Origin: Takifugu bimaculatus
Lineage: Eukaryota; Chordata; Actinopteri; Tetraodontiformes; Tetraodontidae
NCBI GenBank assembly: GCA_004026145.2
Contig: CP034996.1
Span: forward strand, 15,700,641 to 15,764,640
DNA length: 64,000 bases
Direction: 5' to 3'
Positions within the stretch are counted from its first letter, which is position 1, and each line of letters begins with the position of its first letter. A model generated the notes under the pieces. That model saw nothing but the letters and a program-made list of their open reading frames with translations. It made no database searches and had not been told where the DNA came from. The position numbers were made by a program, and so were the translations under genes. This document shows, in pieces, positions 1-13,961 of the stretch.

Positions 1-3000
1 ACTTCATGAAAGCGATAATGGCCCAAACCTGCTAACTGAAATTATTGGGAGGCTATAAACACGAGCACCGAGGCGGTGATGACTTCTGCTTTCAGGAGCT
101 AAACTACCACAGGGAAAACACTGGAGACGGAGCAATAACGAGCAACATCTCTCCCGGAACGTCTCCGTTCTGAGCGCCCGGGAAGGTGTCTGCAGACCTC
201 TGTTGAAGTCGTTCACAGGATAATTACGTTTCCTGTCTATAGATGAGGAAGATCTTTACATGACAAACACTGGACTCGTCTCTCTCTGCAGAACCAGGGC
301 TGATGTCCCCCCCCCCCCCGGGTCACCCTGACAGTCAGGGGTTAATGACCTGGAAGAATTGGCGGTCCCTCCAGCATATGGGCCGCGCTGCCTGAGTGGG
401 TGTGTGACGTGTTTCGGGAACCAACAACTATTGTTTGTGTGCCGGTTGAGTCCGAAATCCATGAATTCCAGGCTATTTTGTCCTCCAGGACTGGGAGGGT
501 CCCGGTGCATCTGGTCCTGTGGTCTTCGCTGCTCGCTAGGTAATGAGGACAGGACACACTGACCCTCAGGTGGGACTGCTGACAGAACAAGGACAGATGA
601 AACGATACACCTGGATGCTTCCGAGAAACGATTTTTGATCTGGAACTTAAATGCGAGTTTGACCCAGTTTGAGGGACAAAATGGACATAAAACATGTGAC
701 CACGGTGACGGGGTTTTGTTTTGTTTTTCAAGGTCACTGTGAATAAATCAAACCACCCTCAAATATTCAGAAAAGGCGTCCACCTTCCTTCGTCTTTTCT
801 CCAGAGTGCTTTCGTCCTGGAGTGCAGCTCAGCTCCAGCGTCCTCTCTGGGACCTTGTTGTCCTGCTCCGTCCCCGTCACCGGTGGTAAATATGCCGCGT
901 GAACTCTGACCCGTCCTCGCTGATTTTATTACCGCGCCGCCCTCCAACATCCCTCCTGTTTATGATGACAGAACAGTTTCGGTCTTTTTCCGTTATATAA
1001 AAGAACAATATCGCGCGGGAGCGCAATAAACGTCTCGTCCAGTAAATCAAATGTAAACCAATTAGGTCATGTGGCAGAGAGGAGCCCCTTGACTGTCCTG
1101 GGGTCGGCTGCCCCCCCCCAGACTGAGCGATAGGATTTAGGAGACATTATCCCGCCGTTTTGTCATTGATTTCACCGAAGCTCCGGGCTCCTCTTTGATT
1201 TAAAACCGATCCGATGATAATGATGTCACATGGGGAAGGGTTGGGAGTGGGGACGGGGCAGGAAAAGGCCTTGAGAGGAGGACCCTTGACATTTTACTCA
1301 TGTGTTTATCAAATCAGCTGTACTCCATCTAATATTCATGAGGTTTAATCTTAGATCACAACAAAGTTTAGCGCTTTAACAATTTAAATAAGACCGACTG
1401 TGAATCCCAGCTCCGAACACTTTCCCTCATGTGGTCTTCCATCACTCCCTCCTCTGGTTTTCAGCGAGACCGCTCGGCTCATTTTCAAATCGCCGGAACA
1501 CTAACGAGGACTGAATCACGATGACATTTGCACCGATGGCCTCATAAATCCTTCAGAGCCGTCATGCTAGGTGCAGCATCGCGTTTCCACGGCGAACTCT
1601 ATCGGAGTGAAGAATCTGCACCAGTAATTAAGATTTCATCGATTTGTCAAGTTTTGACGCTGGTCGCCAAAGGTGAGCAAATCCTTCACGTTTAATGCTA
1701 ATTGACGGGGAGATGAGCGTGTGTGAGACCACAACAGGGGCTACGGAGGTGAAGCGCCGCTTGCTAACATCAAAATGAACTAGTTTGATTTGCTTGTTTA
1801 TTTCTTGCACTTGTGCATTTTCCTTTTGACGTAAAAGCTGGTTTCCCCCAGTCAAAAATGCCACAAATGCTTCGTATTTTTGCGAAGACTTCTGGGCGTC
1901 AGCGTTCATGTCATCAATGAGAAACATTGCAGTCAGATTTAAAATCTAAAGGGTCCTGGTGAGCGTGCGCCCGTACGTGCAAGTTGGCCCAGAGATGGTG
2001 AAGAACCCCGGACAGTTCAGAGCTCCTGACGGCCACCTGGTTGCCGAGTTTCCCGTAGCTACGGCGAGAACTTTGGGACAAAAAACCCCATCCCTCTGAA
2101 GATGTCGGCCTCCTCGCCAGCGTTCAGCGTCCGTCTTCGCCACGTCGGGCTTTTGCCAGATGAAAGAGGAGCTGAGCGCCTCACTTGTTAGGATCAGGGT
2201 GGTTAAACCACTCTGACAGAAACAAGAGGCTGAGGGAAGGAGGAGAGCTGGATTTTCAACCAACATGGAAGCGGAGCAGCACATTCCTGCTGATGAAAGG
2301 GAATGCTTTAATACCTGATGTCTCTCTCTGTAATTGACCCCCTATGGCCGCCCTCTATAGCTGCAGCCTCTCCACAGTGATATAAGTGTTAATGTGGCAG
2401 CAGAGCTGACGTCTGATGGTTTAATGTCCTCATTTCACACTTCTCAATCACCTTTGTGATGCTTTGAGCTGCTGCTGAGGCCCTAGAAGGTCCTGACAAG
2501 GTCAAACATTTAAGTTAACTTCTATTTATTCTTAAATAAAGCGTCAGAGCAGTTGCTGTGAGATGATAAATGTCAAAACGTAGTGCTGTGTTTTAATGTA
2601 AGGTGAAAGTTGGATTTTATATGCTTATTTTGGAAGGGAAACATACGTTTTCCTGCCCCGCTGCTTATTTAAGCAGCATTTTCTGAGGTGGCCACAGTTT
2701 AAAATATGGACATTCTTGAACAGTGTTCATCTTGCAGGGTTCAAAGGTTAAATGCTAATCCCTCCAACCTTCTGGCTGTCTGATTTATTGCAAGCATATT
2801 CCACCCGCATCCTCTACCATTGATCAGGGTTTTAATCTAATATCGTCCCTTATCGCTTAAACCGGCGTATCGATTATTGCACCATAAGAGATAAACCTAA
2901 TTTTTCATCGGCCGCTGGCTAGCAGCTAATTTTAGAAATGACACGCTAATGATGAGCATTGCTAATGAGTCCTTTACTCAGGACGACACCTGCACAGATA

Positions 3001-5757
3001 CAGATCAACCCTTCAGTCCAGCTGCTGCTCAGCCTGACCTCTGATCTTCCCAGATTCTCCATCTTTGATGCAGATGACCTTTTTCATGGCTGTTTTTGCA
3101 ATGTTTCATATTGTTATCAGCTTTCAAGACTCAACAACATCTCTAAGAATGAGCGTAACATTCGCTAGCCTTGAAAATAATATTGTTCTGATGATTAATC
3201 AGGTCTAATCTGTCTTTTCTTCACTCATTCCAAGGCTGCTGTCACCGTCCAGACGCTAATCCGACCAGTTTTACTGCTCACTTGTTATGTATAAGTTCTT
3301 GTTTTTAAGTCTTTTTAGAGCTGATGGGTGTATAAGTAACTTCAGCGCCACTTAGGTGTCTTTAAAGTAGGTTATTACCCGGTAAACATGTTTATTCCAG
3401 GACCTGGTTATTGTGCTTAGTTAAAGTGCTGTTTTTAAAGAATGATTATAATCATGAACTTATTCTGTGATGAAAGTCTGCTGAAGAAACTTTTTTCTAG
3501 ATCAAAAAGCCTCAAAAAGTCTTTCCTGCTTTTAAAAACGTAATTTTTACGACTCCAAGGCTGTAAAACTTCAGCCCTCTAAATAAAGTAATGCAGAAAT
3601 TGCAAAATTTCAGTTCTGTCTCGTGTTTTATGAGTCTCATTAACCTCCTAACCTACTTTAGTTTACTGGAGTAATTAGATGTGATGAACGTGTTCAATTA
3701 TTCTGCCTTGAATTAACATTTCAACACGTCTGGCATCACAGTCCAGACTCTCAGCAGACTCTATTAAAGAAACTGCAGAAGGAAAAAATAACTTCCACAC
3801 AAATTAAGAAGTTTCAATTCCAACCATTTATTAGCAACGTGCTAATACGAACGTACCTGCTAATCCACTTTGGAGAGACGTAGAAGATATGAAGCAAATT
3901 CACAAAACATCCCTCTAAAAAACGGAACTAATCAAACCTTTTTCCCAGGATGTGCTCAACAAGGTACTCATATTTTACCTGAAAATTAGCCCAATTCCAC
4001 AATTTTTCACTACATTCGCGATACTGCTCCCAGAATCACTGTTCTAATTGGCCATTTTCTGTTAGCTGAGTTGTTGGTTCTGAAGGAGAAGCTCAGCACA
4101 AGTTCCATAACTGTTTTATTTAAGCATTTCCAAAAGGTTCTGGTGCTGTTTCAGGTCCCCCTCGTGAAGTTTCCCACAGGCTTTGAGATTCATTTTTTCC
4201 CTCTGTGGACCTTTGAAGCTAAAACAATCTGGCTGAAACTTCGACCCTCACTTTTCTTCCTGGATGTCAAGTTTGCTTTTGTCACCAACAATGAACTTAA
4301 AAATGGGGGGGGAAAAAAGCTCAGCGGTCCGATTTTTTTGTTAAACGCAGCGTCTCCCCGTGGGAACGGGCCTTTATGCTGACTGAACTCATCCTCCAGG
4401 CCGCTTCTTCTTCTCTCAGCTGGATATCAAAGAGCGGCCCGTCACCTCACCTGAGGGTGCAGGGCGGAGACGGAGAAAAAGGCGAAGAGCAGACAATGAG
4501 CAGCGGATGGTAGAAGAAGGTTGCACAAAAGGGAATTATTCATTTCCACTTTAAATCTTCTGTCCTTCCTTTACAAGTCAAAGCGTTATTAATAGGAGCG
4601 GCGCTCACGTCGCTCACAGCCAATCAGAGTCAGGAAGTCTCCGCCCACCTCCGCCCCCAGGTACAGATGGCCAACAGAACCAATTAACCTCTCTTCTCCT
4701 CTCCTTGACTCACCTGTGCCTCCAGCTGGGGGACACATGGTGGCTCCATGCCCCCCGGAGCCATGGAGGAAGTTAAACCCGAGTTATGAAACTGTTATTC
4801 TGCCTAAATACGGAGCCGTTTTCAAAACAATTCACGCCTAATTTGCAGATCTAAAAGTGGGAAAAACTGTACGATAACTGAAAGACCTTTTTCGAGATCA
4901 GATGATCAGTGAAATAAACCGTGAAGCACAAACAAGACGAAACATAAGCAAGCAATTTTCCCTGCCTGAGATAATTGTTTCTGCCAAGAAGAAGGTTTCA
5001 CTGAAGTGATGCATTTTAATCCCAGCTAAATATGCCATAATCATCTGGTTAGCTGCACACTTAATTTAATTCTGCTTTAATGTCGAGCCTAATTTAACTC
5101 ACATTCAACACGTGGGCTCATAAATTTACTTGCCGTAATTTATGGGTCATGATGACTCGAACATCTCTCCTCATTCATGTTGGGAAAGGTCTTAGTATGA
5201 GTGTTTCTGCTTCAAAATGCTATTTCTTATTGCTATTTTTGATAACAAGGCAAAGAAATTGACTGGTTATAACATCACGTAGAAGACAGCTCTGAGATTC
5301 TGATCTATTGGGTAAATTAAAATGTTTACTTAGCAAATCCCTTTAGCTGCCTTGTTATTTTAGCAACTAAATATACCAGCGTGTTAAAGTAAACTATAGA
5401 GTTTAATATAGCTCAATCAGCCCTGCCGGGGCTTCTACGACAACCTTCCCTGTTGCCTGTGCGTCATACATTACAAAAGCGGCGCTAGTTAGCATAGCTC
5501 ACATAGCGATCATTCCGTGATCCCCCCCCAGTGTTCGCGAGCAATTTGTTCTGCCTAATTAGTGAGACATAACAGGTGGAGGCAGGTGCAGCACTTCCGA
5601 CGTGGGAGAAGTGAAAATTGGGGTGAAAATTTTTCCCTGATGGAATGCTGAAGCCTTCACTCTTTCTGTCTCACTCCCTGTCTCTCTCTTTCTGTCTCTC
5701 TCTCCTTATTTCATTGTTCTCTTTATCTTCGCTGCTGTGATGGCGGGACAGACATGA
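1..5757. other. Gene-poor sequence, no supported gene
   Basis: No open frame here shows a recognisable domain, splice structure or signal peptide. The longest (342-737 minus, 131 codons) is what chance gives in a window this size. Positions 1628-1927 minus hold 99 open codons with a lysine/glutamine-rich middle that I do not recognise. Positions 2380-4320 are AT-leaning and free of tandem repeats. A C-run occupies 307-319. A CCAAT box with GC boxes lies near 4618-4660 and is listed separately. Confidence 0.6.
4618..4660 (+). promoter_or_regulatory. NF-Y CCAAT box next to GC boxes
   Basis: AGCCAATCAG at 4618-4627 matches the NF-Y CCAAT-box consensus. It is followed within 15-30 bp by two CCGCCC-type GC boxes (4641-4660). 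The combination is typical of TATA-less vertebrate promoters or proximal enhancers. I see no exon with a donor site close downstream, so a promoter is not established and the match could be fortuitous. Confidence 0.25.
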
Positions 5758-5765
5758 GCGGTGGC

Positions 5766-5798
<33 letters not shown>

Positions 5799-5799
5799 T
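5758..5799. repeat. (GGT/GGC)n trinucleotide repeat
   Basis: About 14 triplets, beginning as GGTGGC and becoming pure GGC. The minus strand frame through it (5671-5868) reads as a run of arginines and histidines and has no other coding features, so it is treated as a microsatellite rather than an exon. Pure GGC tracts are prone to length change and to hairpin or quadruplex folding. Confidence 0.9.
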
Positions 5800-6494
5800 G
5801 GCACAGGTGGGTACTGTTTGTTGGCAGAGAAGGAAGGTGGAGAAAGCAGATGACAGAGTTGGCTTCAAGTGCGTCTCTCCGTCTCTGCACCGATGAGGCC
5901 GAGAACGGGTGTTAGCGGTATCACACCTGTCAGCTGCTGATAAAAGGCCTCGACGGGCCCCCGAATATCAGTGTCAGAGGAGAGAATGTGGGTCTGATGG
6001 CAAATGAAAACTCCACCGGAGCGATTTTATATGAGATGGGATCATTTCCCATGATTGACATGTATTGTTCCCATTGTTGAACGAAGATAAGACCATTAAA
6101 CTCTAATCTGGATCATCTCCTCTCAGGGTGTGTTTGAAGGCTCTGACTCCAGAACGAGAATATGAGGATGCAGAATTACCCCCCCCCCACCCACCCACCC
6201 CATCCACAGGAGTTGTGATTAAAACTCCTGCCTTAAAGTTAAACTAAAGAGGCCAGTAGTTGACAGAAAATGTGCACACTGACATGATTTATGCACATGT
6301 TCTGCCAAAAACACTTTAAGGGTTTATTTATTTGGATTGTTCCATTACTCCGAGTACATCCTGCTCCCTCCTCACGATGTCCGGCATTCACCGGGATCCT
6401 CCACCGTCTGGATCTCCCAGCAGATGCACCGGATCCGTTGGGCCGTGCTCTCCTCCCTCTGTTTTTCCGAATCCCAGCCGACCTGATTGCCTTC

Positions 6495-6555
6495 GGAGAG
6501 GGAGAGGGAGAGGGAGGGGGAGGGGAGGAGGGGAGGGGAGGGGATTGGGGGGGGC
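6495..6555. repeat. GGGAG-rich low-complexity tract
   Basis: A roughly 60-bp plus-strand purine tract of GGGAGA and GGGGA units. It has several G-runs of four or more bases, so G-quadruplex formation is possible. It causes proline/serine-rich spurious frames on the minus strand. Confidence 0.85.
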
Positions 6556-8012
6556 ACTCAGCCTCCTGCCGTTGCAGAAAACTCCGAGTGTTTCCGACCA
6601 CACGCTGCCGCCACTGTTTTCTGCTTTTGTTGTTCTCTCGCTTTCACATCTGTAAGATCTTAATAACCAAAAGTTATCCTAGCGGATGTCTTAGCAGGAG
6701 TCGTCTGGACTGGTGATGGAGTTAGCCACTGTTGCTAATGCTAATAATAATGAGGGGAAAAACTAACTCGGCCGTCTGCAGCTGCTCTTCGGAGGCAAAC
6801 ATGGAAGCTTCTGTCGCATGTTTGAGGGCAAACACCGCAGCCGCTCCTCGGTTCTGTTTCCATCGTGAGGCGATGCGTTTGCAGCAGCCGCCGTCTTTTC
6901 TTCTTCTTTTTTCCCTTGGGCTGGCCTGAACGGGACAGGCCCGGCAGTCTCTCCTCTAATGTCTTTGGGGAACATCTTCATCTCTGTGCCGCTGGTTGGG
7001 TCAGCGCGGCCTGCTGCTAACGGACGCGTCCGTCACTCAGCCTTCATTTCCTTCTCCATTTGTAACAAAGAGGAATCATTTTGAATGGGGGCGGGGGGTG
7101 GAGGGGGGGGGGAGCGGCACTAGCTTCTGATGGTATTGCAGGAGTCGTTATTTTGAATTACCTCAACGACCTTTGAAATCTAGATGAAACATGAAACGTC
7201 ACAAAATTTCAGTTCGCATTTGGCAAAACTCAACTTTTAGCTGAATCATCAACTTATCTGCAGACCTAAAATAGAAGAATATTAACAATGTAGCATAATT
7301 TAGCCACTGCTTTAACGCTAGCCTTATATATATTTAAAGCAAAATTTGGCTTTACGGTTGGTGGTTTTGTCCTGTTTTATGTCAGGGCAGCAGCTTCATG
7401 TGCTCCCTCTTGTATTTGGTGCATGTGTGATGCTCGAAACTGAAAATGGAGCAGATCATTTACATAAAAGGCAGAACTATAAGCAAGTTCCTGAGTTGAG
7501 AGCCTTTCGTGCTTCTACAAATGGACGAAGGAAATAATCTAGCAGCTGACCTTTTCTTTTCTCACATTTCCATCTCCCTGTCGGCACGTCTTACCTCTCC
7601 CTCATTAATTCTCCACTCTCATAAAGCTGCAGGTTCCCTATTTTCACCTCCTCTCACACATTTCGCCGCTTGTCCTCCGACTCTCAGCTCTTTTTTGCCC
7701 TCTTACATTCTGAGGGAGCGTTGTGCCGGGCAATTGTCTCCGGTGGTTTTCTCTTTCAGTCTGAAGTGCTGTCTAACTACCAAAATGAACTGTCTGTCTG
7801 ATGCTTCTCACTCTCTGCCTACCTCTCCAAAGGACCAATGTGGCTCCTCAGGCCGTGACTCGGCTTTACCGTGAGGAAGGCCATCAGGAAAAATGATATA
7901 ATAATTATGAGAGCAAAGCCAGAACTGACTAGTCATCTAACCTAACCCTATTTTTGTTATTTTCATGATACACAGCACCTTATTGCAGCTGCTTTTAAAG
8001 ATTATTGGCTCC

Positions 8013-8032
8013 TCTGGTGCCCCCTACTGGCC
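8013..8032 (-). promoter_or_regulatory. CTCF-type motif (minus orientation)
   Basis: The minus strand reads GGCCAGTAGGGGGCACCAGA, an almost full-length match to the vertebrate CTCF core (CCA, two bases, AGGGGGC, then G/A C). It sits in otherwise unremarkable non-coding DNA. Binding is inferred from the motif alone. With the site at 13,271 it forms a pair in the same orientation. Confidence 0.55.
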
Positions 8033-8817
8033 TGGAGTCTTCATATACCCGACTCCCTGTAAACCATCAGCACATTTAATTCAGGACAAGTGCAATAAAA
8101 GACTAATTGAGCAGCCTTTAGAACTGGAGGTGCCCCTTACCCTAACACAGGACAGCTCCCAGCATAGCTCACCAGTCAGCAGGTACCATAGGTTCCAGTG
8201 ATAAATATGAATCCCAGCAGTGAGGTGACTGAACTACCAGCTGAGGGATCTAGCCTACATGATTCTCATTAAGCTGTCGCCTGGTGATGCTATCACCCAT
8301 GTTTGATGTGATGAAAACACACTCTTGTCCATAAAGACTCGTAATGGAGGTAGACCAGCGCACATTTCTAACATCCGTACGTAATAACGTCACCACCAGC
8401 TGCCCCGACACGGTGCGGCGAGCGGTGACGGATGGGGAGAGACAGGAAGGAAAGTACACGGAGCAGAGAAAGATGGTCTGTGAAGGTGAAGGTGGACAAT
8501 AGCGGCGCTCTCGTCTGTGCTTTCTTAGTGCCATCATCCTCCAAAGCGCAGGAGCATGAGGCAACAAGCCGCTCCCGCTTCCTGGTGATGGAAGGAAATT
8601 TATGACCACTGTTGCCGGGATTATCTTTCTACAGGTCACAGCACACAGTGACCTTCACCATCTCCGCCCCCCCCCCCCCCACACACACAGACAGGCAGCG
8701 GTGCTATCAAGCACGCTCTGTACTTTCCGAATAACAGTTTCCTCTCTTAAATCTACACCGTCATGATAACAAACAACATGAGGCTCAGGCTTTTGAATCC
8801 AGGGTTAGCAAAGCTCC

Positions 8818-8920
8818 CCTTCTCTTCCTCTCCCTCTCCTCCTCCTTTACCATCAGGAGGAGGGACCCTTTTATGAGCCTGGTCCTGCTCAGGGTTTCTT
8901 CCTGTTAAAAGTAGCACCTG
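8818..8920 (+). repeat. Fragment of a dispersed fish repeat (core GGTTTCTTCCTGTTAA), copy 1
   Basis: The segment has a CTCCTCCTTTACC start, then AGCCTGGTCCTGCTCAG, then GGTTTCTTCCTGTTAAAAG. The same ordered blocks recur at 36,735-36,850 (inverted) and 53,205-53,412. I recognise the core as a very common fish interspersed sequence, but I cannot assign its class. This copy is truncated straight after the core and lacks the TATAAATA tail. Confidence 0.7.
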
Positions 8921-11030
8921 GGGACAAGTTTGATCGTAACAGAGAAAGTTCTGTTGGCTTAATTGAATGAAATTATTTGGCGTGTCATGCAGAAATCCTG
9001 ATTTTCTCTCAGTTGGTTGGTGGTTCGGATGTCTTGGGGCCGGGGGGGGGGTGGTGGTGGTTGTGTTGGGGCAGGTATAGGAGGCAAGCAGCAACTGCGA
9101 TAACCCGTTCCACCACACAGAACTTTTATTAGCGTCACGTCTTTTGCCAAGTTCAGAGGTTCTGCGGCAGGATCCGAACATCAATCATACCTCTGAACCC
9201 GGCAGGAAATTTCCCATGTGGAACAGGTCCAGGCCAGAGTGGGTGCTGCCGCTGGGTCGCAGGTTCACTAGAAGGTGAAAGCATCAAGAACAAAAGTGTC
9301 GACGTGATTTATGGTGCAACGCTTCAGAGCTGGGTTCAATACTTTAGATGTGTGAGCAAACATGTGGAGTCGCTGCTCAAGCAGACTCTGTCTGTACGTT
9401 TTCAGAACTCCTCATAAAGTTCCAAACCTTAAAATTCAACTTATTATACAAGCAAGGACAGGCCAACCAGGCTTAGGCTAATCCTCCCCATGAGCGGGTA
9501 TCAGAACAGTACACTGACTTTAAATGTGTGGGCCTACAAACCCCATAAAGAAGCCGGTCGGGTCTAATTGATGATGCATTTTTTAATCTCTACAGCCCTG
9601 AGTTGTGTCTTAAAATTAATTTCCTTCGATAAACTGTGTAAACACCCATCAAACGTTGATTCAGCGCTGCCGAATAACACCACAAACATCCTGCGGTTGC
9701 TGCCCCCGATGCCTCAAAGCGTGCGAGGTTGTTTTCTGAATGCAAACAGAGCCCCAAACGCAGGTGACTGCCAGGTGAAACAATGAGCAGCGAAGAAGCT
9801 TTATTGTCCGACAGAGTAATCAAAGTTGGATTAATAAAATATGGGCAGCAGATATTTGATGTTGAGTCTATCAATATTAATGTCACAGCATCCAGCAAAG
9901 CTAGAATAAGCTTCTATGTGGACGTGTGTGTTGTACTGTACACACACCAGGTTGTGTTGTCATGGAAGCCATCCTGGATGTCCAGCGTCCTCTGTAAACT
10001 GGTGTTAGAAGGACAATTCTTTCTCTCGTGTCCTTCCCTCTCTGTTGCTGATGAAAGAGCCTCTCTGGACTCCCCACTAAAGCTGCTTTTTGTTGTTGCC
10101 GTTCCACTCTGTGAGCACTCTTTGTCTGAAAGTCGTCTTTCCATCAGGGCCGCACAAAGGGCTCCTTTTATTAACCGGTACAACAGGAAGACGGAGATTT
10201 AAGAGGAAACGGGGAGGGAAAAATGTCGCCGAAGAGGAGAGGCAGAAATAAAGTCAGGAACTGGGATGCGTAAAATGGGAGAGGGGGAAGGAGGGAGGTT
10301 TGAAAGAGAAAGCTGAAGGTGAGATTGGAGCCCCTCGGCGGTGCTGGCTCCAAACACTTTCTATTATCTTCGGTGTCCACCTGAACAAAGGGGGGGGATT
10401 GCCTTTGGACCCTGGGGTGATTTAATGCTAAGCCTGAATCAGAGCCTGCAGATCAATGGCCACACATGGGACTGGGAGACTCTCCTGCCTTCCTCTGGGT
10501 GACTCGCTGCATCCAAAAACAGCCTCTGACGGATCCCACGCTGAGTTCCAGCAAAGAAAACGACCTGCGGATCCGCAGAATTCAGTCTCGCACTTTTCCT
10601 CCACAACTTTGGGAACATTTCACCGTTCTTTGTTGAGAACTGAGAGTGCTGCTATCGACCGCCCCTGAACTTTGACCTGAAAGAGGTTGGGAACACAACT
10701 TCTGGAGAACAGTTCTAAAAAGCAAAGAACAACAAAAAAAGCCTCTTCCCCAAGGTGAATCGTCAGGCTGATCTTAAGTGCCTCAGTTAAAACCTTGAAT
10801 TGGGTTTTTGAGAAGTAAACAAACGGGACGGCGCTGGTTTCAATGGGGTCATCTCTGAAATCTCCTCTAATGAGTTCGCCTCTCTCACCCGTTTGAATCG
10901 TCATTCTAATCAATGACGGCAGACCGAACGTACTAACGCTCAATGGTCTATGGATTAGTGAAGGTATTTAAACGCTGGCTTTAATTAGAGCTGCACCTTT
11001 CTTAAGGTTCAACTGTTGTGAAACGTGTGC

Positions 11031-11395
11031 AGAGGAGAGAGAGAGAGGGAGAGAGAGGGTAGAGAGGGGTAGAGAGAGGGAGAGAGAGGGGGAGAGAGAG
11101 GGGGAGAGAGAGGGGAGAGAGAGATAGAGAGAGGGGGTAGAGGAGGAGAGGAGAGAGTAGAGAGAGGGAGGGTCGAAGATGGGTGAGAGGGAGAGGAGGT
11201 AGGAGAGGGGAGAGAGAGGGAGAGTTGAGAGGAGAGAGAGGGGAGGGGGAGGCTCCCCGGGGTCGATGGAGCGCGGGGCGGTCGGGCGGGTTCGAGATCG
11301 AGAGGGAGAGCGTCGGGGGTAAGAGCGGTGGTTGAGGTGAGAGAGGGGAGAGTCGGGAGAGGCGAGAGGAGAGAGGTAGAGAGAACGGCTTCTTC
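11031..11395. repeat. GA-rich polypurine tract
   Basis: Roughly 365 bp almost entirely of A and G on the plus strand (GAGAGAGGG-type units), broken by a GC-rich patch near 11,250-11,320. It generates the serine/proline/leucine frames at 10,968-11,490 on the minus strand, which are not genes. Long polypurine tracts with mirror symmetry can adopt triplex (H-DNA) structures. Confidence 0.9.
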
Positions 11396-13961
11396 TGTGC
11401 CGACAAGTCAAGGTCACTCTTTGGATGTGAAGCTCTCAGTACGCGTACAGCAAAGAACACGCCACCCTTTGCTCGATGAATAAACCGCATCCCTTTTTTT
11501 TATCACAGAAAATAATGGACTTGTTAACGTTACGTTTCGTATAAAAGAGAACGTTTTGCGATCCTGAACGCTAAAATCCGGATTTTTGCACCTGAACTTG
11601 CAGCTTTCCTCTTTTTAAACGTGGCCTTAAGATAACTCGGCATTAACAGCTGGAGAGGCCACACTGGAGCTGCTCGCTCGGAATATTTTGCTGTTTTTTA
11701 TAATTTATGAGGAATTTCATTTATCTTTGTAGTTCTGTTTAATCTGCCTCCTTAATGCAACAAGAAATGTCCCAGAATTCCTGCTGGTGCAGCAACATTG
11801 GCTGTTTTTTTTAATTACAGAGTGAAGGAGGAACTGCTAATAACCTTGAACAATGCGTGTCAGATCTGCGACTGAACCCCCGACTGATGCTCGCGTCGTC
11901 TCCGCGGCTCCAGTGAGGTTGCACACGTGTCCACGAGACACATGTCAAACGTCTGACCTCCATATAATCACACCCGGCCTGCAGGCTCATTTGCTGTTCA
12001 TTATTAATGACCTAACAGTATATTATACTCACCCGGCCTCACACTGCATACCCATAATACCCTGCACCGCCTGATATGGCCACGGCGTGCTATCAGTGGG
12101 CGCTGAAGGTCTGGTCCTCGCTGCTAATCGTAATGTTGATCTCTTGGTTCCTGGATCTCCGATAGCTTGCTTGAAGAGCTGATGTTTGATGTCTCTCCGC
12201 CTGAAAACGCAGCTTAACCTCCAAGGTTAAGGACGGAACGCTGCGATGGCGGACGCTGCACGAGAGACGCCACGACGCCGCGCCGGAGTCGGAAACAAGA
12301 TTTTAAAAGCATTGAAGGCGTTGTTGAGGAATCTAAAATGTTGAACCGGCTCAGTTTTATAGTCTCTTTCTTTTGCGCCGTAACATTCGTTCCCCCGGGT
12401 CTGATTGTCCGTTGGCTAATTTGCGGAGTCACTTCCCACAGGAGGACGACCCACTTGTTTAGGAAATTTCACCGATTATTTTTAATTGAGCAATCCCGTC
12501 ACTGATGGGTCCGATACTTTCACAAAGCCTAAATCTCCTTTTTCCGGAACGTCTGCTCAGGCCGGTGAGGCTCTAACGATTTCTGCCCCATCAGGAATTC
12601 AACTCAGTCTTTCCATTTGCCGGACAGAATAGAAATGCTTCAACTTATCGTACAAACGGTTGCCTCTGGAGTTCACTAAACCTGACTTAAAGGGCCAAAA
12701 CACAGCAATGAAGTGTTCCTTTACATCAGCAACAACATACAGGTAATCCCCAAAGGCGCAATATCGATCCCATCATCAGACTGGACCCCTCTCGCACCCG
12801 TCTACTTTCATTTAAATGACCTCTATAAACCATCTGCATCTAATCTTAATTAGATATTGAAGTTCGTTAATTAAAACATTATCTCTGGCGAAACACAGCT
12901 GGCCCGGCTGATGAGTTAATCAATGAGGATGAGGAGATGACTCGACGCACAGAAGGTCCAGGCACAGCAAGATAAACCCCCACAGAGGTTCTGAGCAGCG
13001 CCGTCAACTTTTGACATTCGATAGTTGAGAAATCAGAAATAATTTGGACATTTTGGAGAAAAATGAACATGAGCCGTGGTCCCCTGACTCGTGCCACCTG
13101 GGGATGTCACTTTGTTTCTGCTGATTGGACTCTTATTAACGCAAATATGAGCTGAAGGTGCAACAGTTGTGCTGCTAATCATTCCGTAACATCCCCCAAA
13201 TTTTTGGACGTGTGAAGCCAATAATAACTCGCGGGTTGTCACTACCAATTATTTGTTTGAGAAATGTGTGAGTGCGCCCCCTAGTGGGGGGAATATAGAG
13301 AAAGAATCATCTCATGGCGTAAAAAGTAAAGTAAACGCTTTCCACATCCTGTTCGAAGCTGCAGGGAATCAGACATTCCAGAAGCAAAAGCTTCTTCAAC
13401 CCCTGGAAATCAGATTAAAAGGTCACATCTGTTCACTGAAAATGATTAAGTTTCGTCCTCGGCCGATTCGTTGCGAGGATTCAAGGTGCACCCAGCTACA
13501 ATGGAGCTATCGCAGTTCTTTGAGGTAGTCAGCGACGGCAAATTCAACACTTTGCACTGATTTCTGCACTGAGCATAAATCTTTAAATGTGTCCTGTTGT
13601 GGAGCCGGTCAACCAGCTGCTCCCTCATCCTGTTTATCGGCAGCAGATTGAGTTAAACAGCTACAAAAGTGAGCCAAACCTAGCAAACGCTACGCTAGTC
13701 TGTGAAGATGAGACGGTCCGGTGACGAAGGCCTTCTGGCCTCTTCACATTTTCATTTACTACACTCGTGGCTGCCGAGACAGATGCTCAAATCATGACAA
13801 TCCTGTTCGTCATCCAGCCACCACGACAGCTCCAGAAAGAACCCAGAACCTTGAGGAGGCAGTCAGGATCTATTTTATTTGCATTTTTGACCCACTCTTC
13901 TCCTTTCTTAGCCACCCAATAGAGATTATTTTGTTCCTTTCTGCTTATCAATCAGTCTGAA

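Larger units (their letters stand above)
5800..11030. other. Gene-poor sequence with G-rich tracts and one interspersed repeat
   Basis: No supported gene. It holds a GGGAG-rich purine stretch (6495-6555), G-runs at 7087-7113 and 9041-9052, a C-run plus short CA tract near 8668-8690, a fish interspersed-repeat fragment (8818-8920) and a CTCF-type motif (8013-8032). Open frames of 120-143 codons at 6239-6716, 8250-8639, 8753-9184 and 9783-10202 have no recognisable domain, and several run through the low-complexity DNA. Confidence 0.6.

Noticed and set aside
1628..1927. 99-codon minus frame with EINKQIKLVHFDVSKRR stretch
   Set aside because: Protein-like in part, but matching no family I know and without splice context; length within chance.
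10968..11490. Serine/proline/leucine-rich 149- and 162-codon minus frames
   Set aside because: Translation of the GA-rich polypurine tract; no complex sequence.
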